A stretch of DNA of 57,365 bases from an uncultured Erysipelotrichaceae bacterium. Lineage in GTDB: Bacteria > Bacillota_I > Bacilli_A > Erysipelotrichales > Erysipelotrichaceae. Under the pieces are notes generated by a model that ran no database searches, was not told where the DNA came from, and saw nothing but the letters and a program-made list of their open reading frames with translations. This document shows, piece by piece, positions 54,728 to 57,365 of this stretch. Where the stretch lies: the NCBI GenBank assembly GCA_947649125.1, contig CANSQL010000010.1:1-57365 (forward strand), read 5' to 3'. The position numbers and the translations under genes are program-made. Position 1 is the first letter of the stretch; the number at the start of each line of letters is the position of its first letter.

Positions 54728-55696
54728 TTAATCCTCAGGTTCACAAACGCTGTCACGCTCTATCAGTTCATACTCAATCGTTTCCCATTGCGGCTCTCGT
54801 CCTTCATTGACAGCGACCGCTTCCTCGATCAAATTCGCTCCGAAGGCTTCATAGCGATAAACCAAAGAAGTAAGGGACGGGAAGCTGAAGCTGTCTGATG
54901 CTCCTTCGCCGAAGCAAGCACACGATAGATTCTGGGGTACATGGATATGCAGCTCATGACATAGCTTTAATACCGCAAGTGCAAGTGCCTCGTTTTCACA
55001 CAATACAAGCTGATAGGATTTAGCTATCAATCCCTTCATTTTTTCATAAGCATCCTGTGCATTCGCTACGTTTTGAATCGCCATTTCATAATGCGTATCT
55101 CCGTAAGCCTCCTCAATGCCCCTTAAGCGCTTGGCACCGACCTCTTTGTCCTGCTGCAGATATAAGATACTGCGAAGCTTTTTCTGCTTCAGATATTCCC
55201 CCATCATCTTACCGGCACGCTTTTCATCTACATCAAGAAACGGCGCAAATGAACATTGATATTTAGCAAATAAGACCTTTCCGTGATTGTTAAGCACAAG
55301 CTCTGAAAGTGCATCAGGCTTCTTACAATCCAAAAAGATCACGGCATCCACTCCCATTGCCAAAAGCTCCTTGTAGCACTCCTGTTCCTGCTTACCGCTG
55401 CTCAACAGAATCATTCCCTGATAATCCAGCTTGGAAAGACGCTCCTGCATACCGTCAAGGATGCGTGCATTTCCCTGTGCCGTCAAATCATTTACGATAA
55501 TGCCTAAAATTCTTGTATGCTTCGCCTTGATTTTACTCGCGAAAAAATCACGTTCAAAGCCAAGCTCCTCGATTGCTTGTTTGATAATTTCCTTATTTTT
55601 CGCTGAAACATAGCCGTTATTCAAATATCTTGATACACTGCTTTTCGAAACATTACAGTGCTTTGCCACATCATCAATAGTAACCTTTTGCTTCAT
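54728..55696 (-). CDS. LacI-family transcriptional regulator
   Basis: The 322-residue protein begins with a canonical LacI helix-turn-helix and hinge (VTIDDVAKHCNVSKSSVSRYLNNGYVSAKNKEIIKQAIEELGF), followed by a periplasmic-binding-protein-like sensor (ILGIIVNDLTAQG, VDAVIFLDCKK, LSCACFGEG). The likely ligand is a sugar, but no sugar genes are adjacent. Divergence from typical members in the ligand half is moderate. A palindrome near its promoter may be its operator. Confidence 0.92.
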   Translation of the reverse strand: MKQKVTIDDVAKHCNVSKSSVSRYLNNGYVSAKNKEIIKQAIEELGFERDFFASKIKAKHTRILGIIVNDLTAQGNARILDGMQERLSKLDYQGMILLSSGKQEQECYKELLAMGVDAVIFLDCKKPDALSELVLNNHGKVLFAKYQCSFAPFLDVDEKRAGKMMGEYLKQKKLRSILYLQQDKEVGAKRLRGIEEAYGDTHYEMAIQNVANAQDAYEKMKGLIAKSYQLVLCENEALALAVLKLCHELHIHVPQNLSCACFGEGASDSFSFPSLTSLVYRYEAFGANLIEEAVAVNEGREPQWETIEYELIERDSVCEPED

Positions 55697-55744
55697 AATG
55701 ATACCCGTTCTCTGTTTTTACTGAAATCAGAGCCTTTCGTATAG

Positions 55745-55792
55745 TTTTATTATAACAGATTTCACACTGTTTTCGGTAAGAAAACAGTGATT
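55745..55792 (-). promoter_or_regulatory. LacI gene promoter with palindromic site
   Basis: On the minus strand TGTTATAAT (TATAAT covering 55745-55750 approximately) is an extended -10. CACTGTTTTC and GAAAACAGTG, separated by five bases (about 55768-55792), form a perfect 10-bp inverted repeat in the -35 region. It lies only a few bases past the HAD stop codon, so it could also fold as a weak terminator, but no T-run follows. Confidence 0.55.
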
Positions 55793-55796
55793 CGTA

Positions 55797-56660
55797 TCAA
55801 AGCTCGCTTTGCAGCTCTATCAAACGCTGAATCGTTTTCGCAACACTTTGATCCTTATGAGAACCGATGATATGTGCTGCCAGCTTTTTTATATCCGCTG
55901 AAGCATTTTGCGGTGCAAAACTGTTTGGATAGCGTTCAAACATCATGCGGTCATTCATTCCGTCACCGAATACTGCCGCTTCTTCATTGGTAAATTTCAT
56001 TTTCTGCATCAGCCAATCAAGCGCAATGCCCTTTTGTGCCTGAATATCAGTGATTTCTAATCCTAAATGTACAATATTCACATCGATATCATCGATTTTC
56101 TTTAATTCCTCAACCGCTTGATGCAGGCTTTCTTCATCATCACAATAGGCCTCCAGCTTATAAATAAGCGGTGCATCGGATAAATAGCTGTTCCAATCAG
56201 TAATATGCTCCTCATATTCAAAATAGAAATGCTCCTTGATATAAGTCTGTGCTTGTTTCTCTGTAAGCTTTCGCTTCTTTTCGGTAATTTCTACAAATCG
56301 CTGAAAGATTGCCTGCGAGTTACGTGCTGCATGACCCTTGCTTGTATACAGCTGAATATCAAAATGCAGTTGTTCCAAGATAGAAGCCATCGCCTTTATG
56401 CGTACTTCATCGATCGCTCTCGTATAGAGAATATGATCGTCAGCATCTACGATTAATGCCCCGTTGCACAAGATGCGTAAACAATGAATATCATAAGGCT
56501 TTAACAGCTTTTCAACGCTTTGTCGGCTTCTTCCGCTCGCAATAATAAACTCATAGCCCTTTTGAATCGATTGTTGAATCACCGCAGCACTTTCAAAAGC
56601 CAATGAATCACAATCATTTAATAATGTTCCGTCTAAATCACTCACAAAACAGCGAATCAT
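55797..56660 (-). CDS. Cof-type HAD-IIB phosphatase
   Basis: The 287-residue protein shows HAD motif I FVSDLDGTLL, motif II IIASGRSR, the Cof-type cap in the middle, motif III lysine in QAQKGIALDWLM and motif IV VFGDGMNDRMMFE. These enzymes dephosphorylate sugar phosphates, FMN or other small phosphoesters. The start at 56660 follows AGAGGTGAT; the frame to 56708 crosses the -10 box TATAAT at 56700-56705. Confidence 0.93.
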   Translation of the reverse strand: MIRCFVSDLDGTLLNDCDSLAFESAAVIQQSIQKGYEFIIASGRSRQSVEKLLKPYDIHCLRILCNGALIVDADDHILYTRAIDEVRIKAMASILEQLHFDIQLYTSKGHAARNSQAIFQRFVEITEKKRKLTEKQAQTYIKEHFYFEYEEHITDWNSYLSDAPLIYKLEAYCDDEESLHQAVEELKKIDDIDVNIVHLGLEITDIQAQKGIALDWLMQKMKFTNEEAAVFGDGMNDRMMFERYPNSFAPQNASADIKKLAAHIIGSHKDQSVAKTIQRLIELQSEL

Positions 56661-56791
56661 AAAATCACCTCTTTGATCAGAATAAAGTATTTCGTTTCTA
56701 TTATACATGAATCAGTGATAAAAGCCAGTAAAAGCGTTTGTTTTATACCTAAATTCCGGGCAAATTGCTTATAGGAAAGGATACAATATGC

Positions 56792-56797
56792 TATAAT
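56792..56797 (+). promoter_or_regulatory. Extended -10 promoter of the peroxiredoxin gene
   Basis: TGCTATAAT gives an extended -10 (TGnTATAAT); the leader is only about ten bases and contains AAGAGGTGAT. On the opposite strand a TATAAT at 56700-56705 serves the HAD gene. Confidence 0.65.
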
Positions 56798-56814
56798 AGA
56801 CAAGAGGTGATAAA

Positions 56815-57285
56815 ATGTTAAAGGAAGGAAGCTCAGCAGTTGATTTTACCTTGCCTGACAGTAACGGTAATTCAGTTACACTGAGTGATTATAAGGGCAA
56901 AAAAATTGTCTTGTATTTCTATCCCAAGGATATGACAAGTGGCTGTACCAAGCAGGCATGTGCATTTGCCCAGAGCTATGAGGAATTCAAAAAGCAGGAT
57001 ATTGTTGTTATCGGGATCAGTAAGGACAGTGTGTCCGCACATAAAAAATTCGTTGAGAAGTATGATTTACCGTTTTTATTACTGTCCGATCCTGAATTAA
57101 AGGCAATACAGGCATATGATGTATGGAAGGAGAAAAAGCTTTACGGTAAGACTTATATGGGTACTGTGCGCTCTACCTATATTATCGATGAAAGCTTTCA
57201 TATCATCAAGGTGTTTGAAAAGGCAAATCCCGCAAACAATGCCCAGGATATTTTAAACTTCTTAGCACAACAGGCAGCCGTGTAG
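56815..57285 (+). CDS. bcp: Thioredoxin-dependent thiol peroxidase (Bcp/PrxQ)
   Basis: The 156-residue peroxiredoxin has the peroxidatic Cys44 in KDMTSGCTKQACAF and the resolving Cys49 five residues on, the atypical 2-Cys BCP/PrxQ pattern. It reduces hydrogen peroxide and organic peroxides with thioredoxin. The usual TPGCT reads TSGCT. It is a stand-alone gene with its own promoter and a terminator that overlaps its last codons. In an anaerobe using the oxygen-sensitive PflB it would give peroxide protection. Confidence 0.94.
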   Translation: MLKEGSSAVDFTLPDSNGNSVTLSDYKGKKIVLYFYPKDMTSGCTKQACAFAQSYEEFKKQDIVVIGISKDSVSAHKKFVEKYDLPFLLLSDPELKAIQAYDVWKEKKLYGKTYMGTVRSTYIIDESFHIIKVFEKANPANNAQDILNFLAQQAAV

Positions 57286-57300
57286 CTGCTTGTTTTTTTA
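57268..57300 (+). terminator. Terminator of bcp
   Basis: GGCAGC and GCTGC pair around CGTGTA, followed by TTGTTTTTTT; the 5' arm is within the last bcp codons. The remaining 60 bases to the window end show an imperfect inverted repeat (GCTGTAAcGCA with TGCaTTACAGC), perhaps a terminator for a gene beyond the window. Confidence 0.85.
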
Positions 57301-57365
57301 CAGAGAAAAGAGAGGCTGTAACGCATTAGTTGATCAATGAGATCATTCTATTGCATTACAGCTTT

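Overview
The window looks like the chromosome of a low-GC, Gram-positive anaerobe, most plausibly a gut Firmicute of the Erysipelotrichia type. This is an inference from gene content and style: strong Shine-Dalgarno sites with ATG, GTG and TTG starts, TTGACA/TATAAT promoters with 17-base spacers, pyruvate formate-lyase fermentation, diglucosyl-diacylglycerol-type glycosyltransferases, LCP and YhaM proteins, and cell-wall proteins ending in TGD-type anchors. No taxonomic marker beyond one tRNA is present.

Layout. 1-10,500 is an accessory block bounded by two near-identical, same-orientation Rpn/PD-(D/E)XK genes. It holds a giant surface protein with Ca-binding-like repeats, a sigma factor with an extra membrane-spanning C-terminus, and an AbiE-like toxin-antitoxin pair. 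10,600-13,900 is envelope assembly (O-antigen-ligase-like protein, divergent LCP protein). 14,000-17,400 is pyruvate formate-lyase and its activase, preceded by a ZTP (pfl) riboswitch with an overlapping terminator. 17,500-33,300 is mostly housekeeping: SNF2 helicase, tRNA-Trp, a VbhA-type antitoxin with a truncated Fic toxin, PyrR, an M42 peptidase, a GDT1-type cation exporter, a PHP phosphatase, an AI-2E-type permease, NadE with a degenerate glutaminase domain, a SpoU/TrmH methyltransferase, a cyclophilin, a retropepsin-like protease and a DUF4438 protein. A cluster of consensus DnaA boxes lies at 26,525-26,754.

33,280-36,800 is a complete three-gene route from phosphoenolpyruvate to 2-aminoethylphosphonate, with an HxGH cytidylyltransferase fused to PEP mutase, which predicts CMP-activated phosphonate for decorating a surface glycan or lipid. 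37,175-39,277 is an unusual Q/N-rich membrane protein. 39,300-44,400 is a glycolipid operon (two GT4 enzymes and a flippase-like membrane protein) with yhaM at its end; one glycosyltransferase is fused in frame to a full RecX domain. 44,600-46,700 is a YtrA-type self-regulated ABC operon. 46,775-47,874 is a TetR-flavodoxin pair with a perfect palindromic operator. 47,984-50,642 is an amino-acid ABC transporter under a lysine riboswitch, so probably a lysine importer. 50,650-54,677 is a second surface protein (beta-helix, InlB repeat, TPKTGD anchor) bracketed by 18-base direct repeats. The window ends with a LacI regulator, a Cof-type HAD phosphatase and a Bcp peroxiredoxin.

The most unusual items are the glycosyltransferase-RecX fusion, the cytidylyltransferase-PEP mutase phosphonate operon close to glycolipid genes, the membrane-anchored sigma factor beside a giant adhesin inside a repeat-bounded island, the off-origin DnaA-box cluster and the orphan VbhA antitoxin. 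All functional calls rest on reading motifs by eye; no database search was run.
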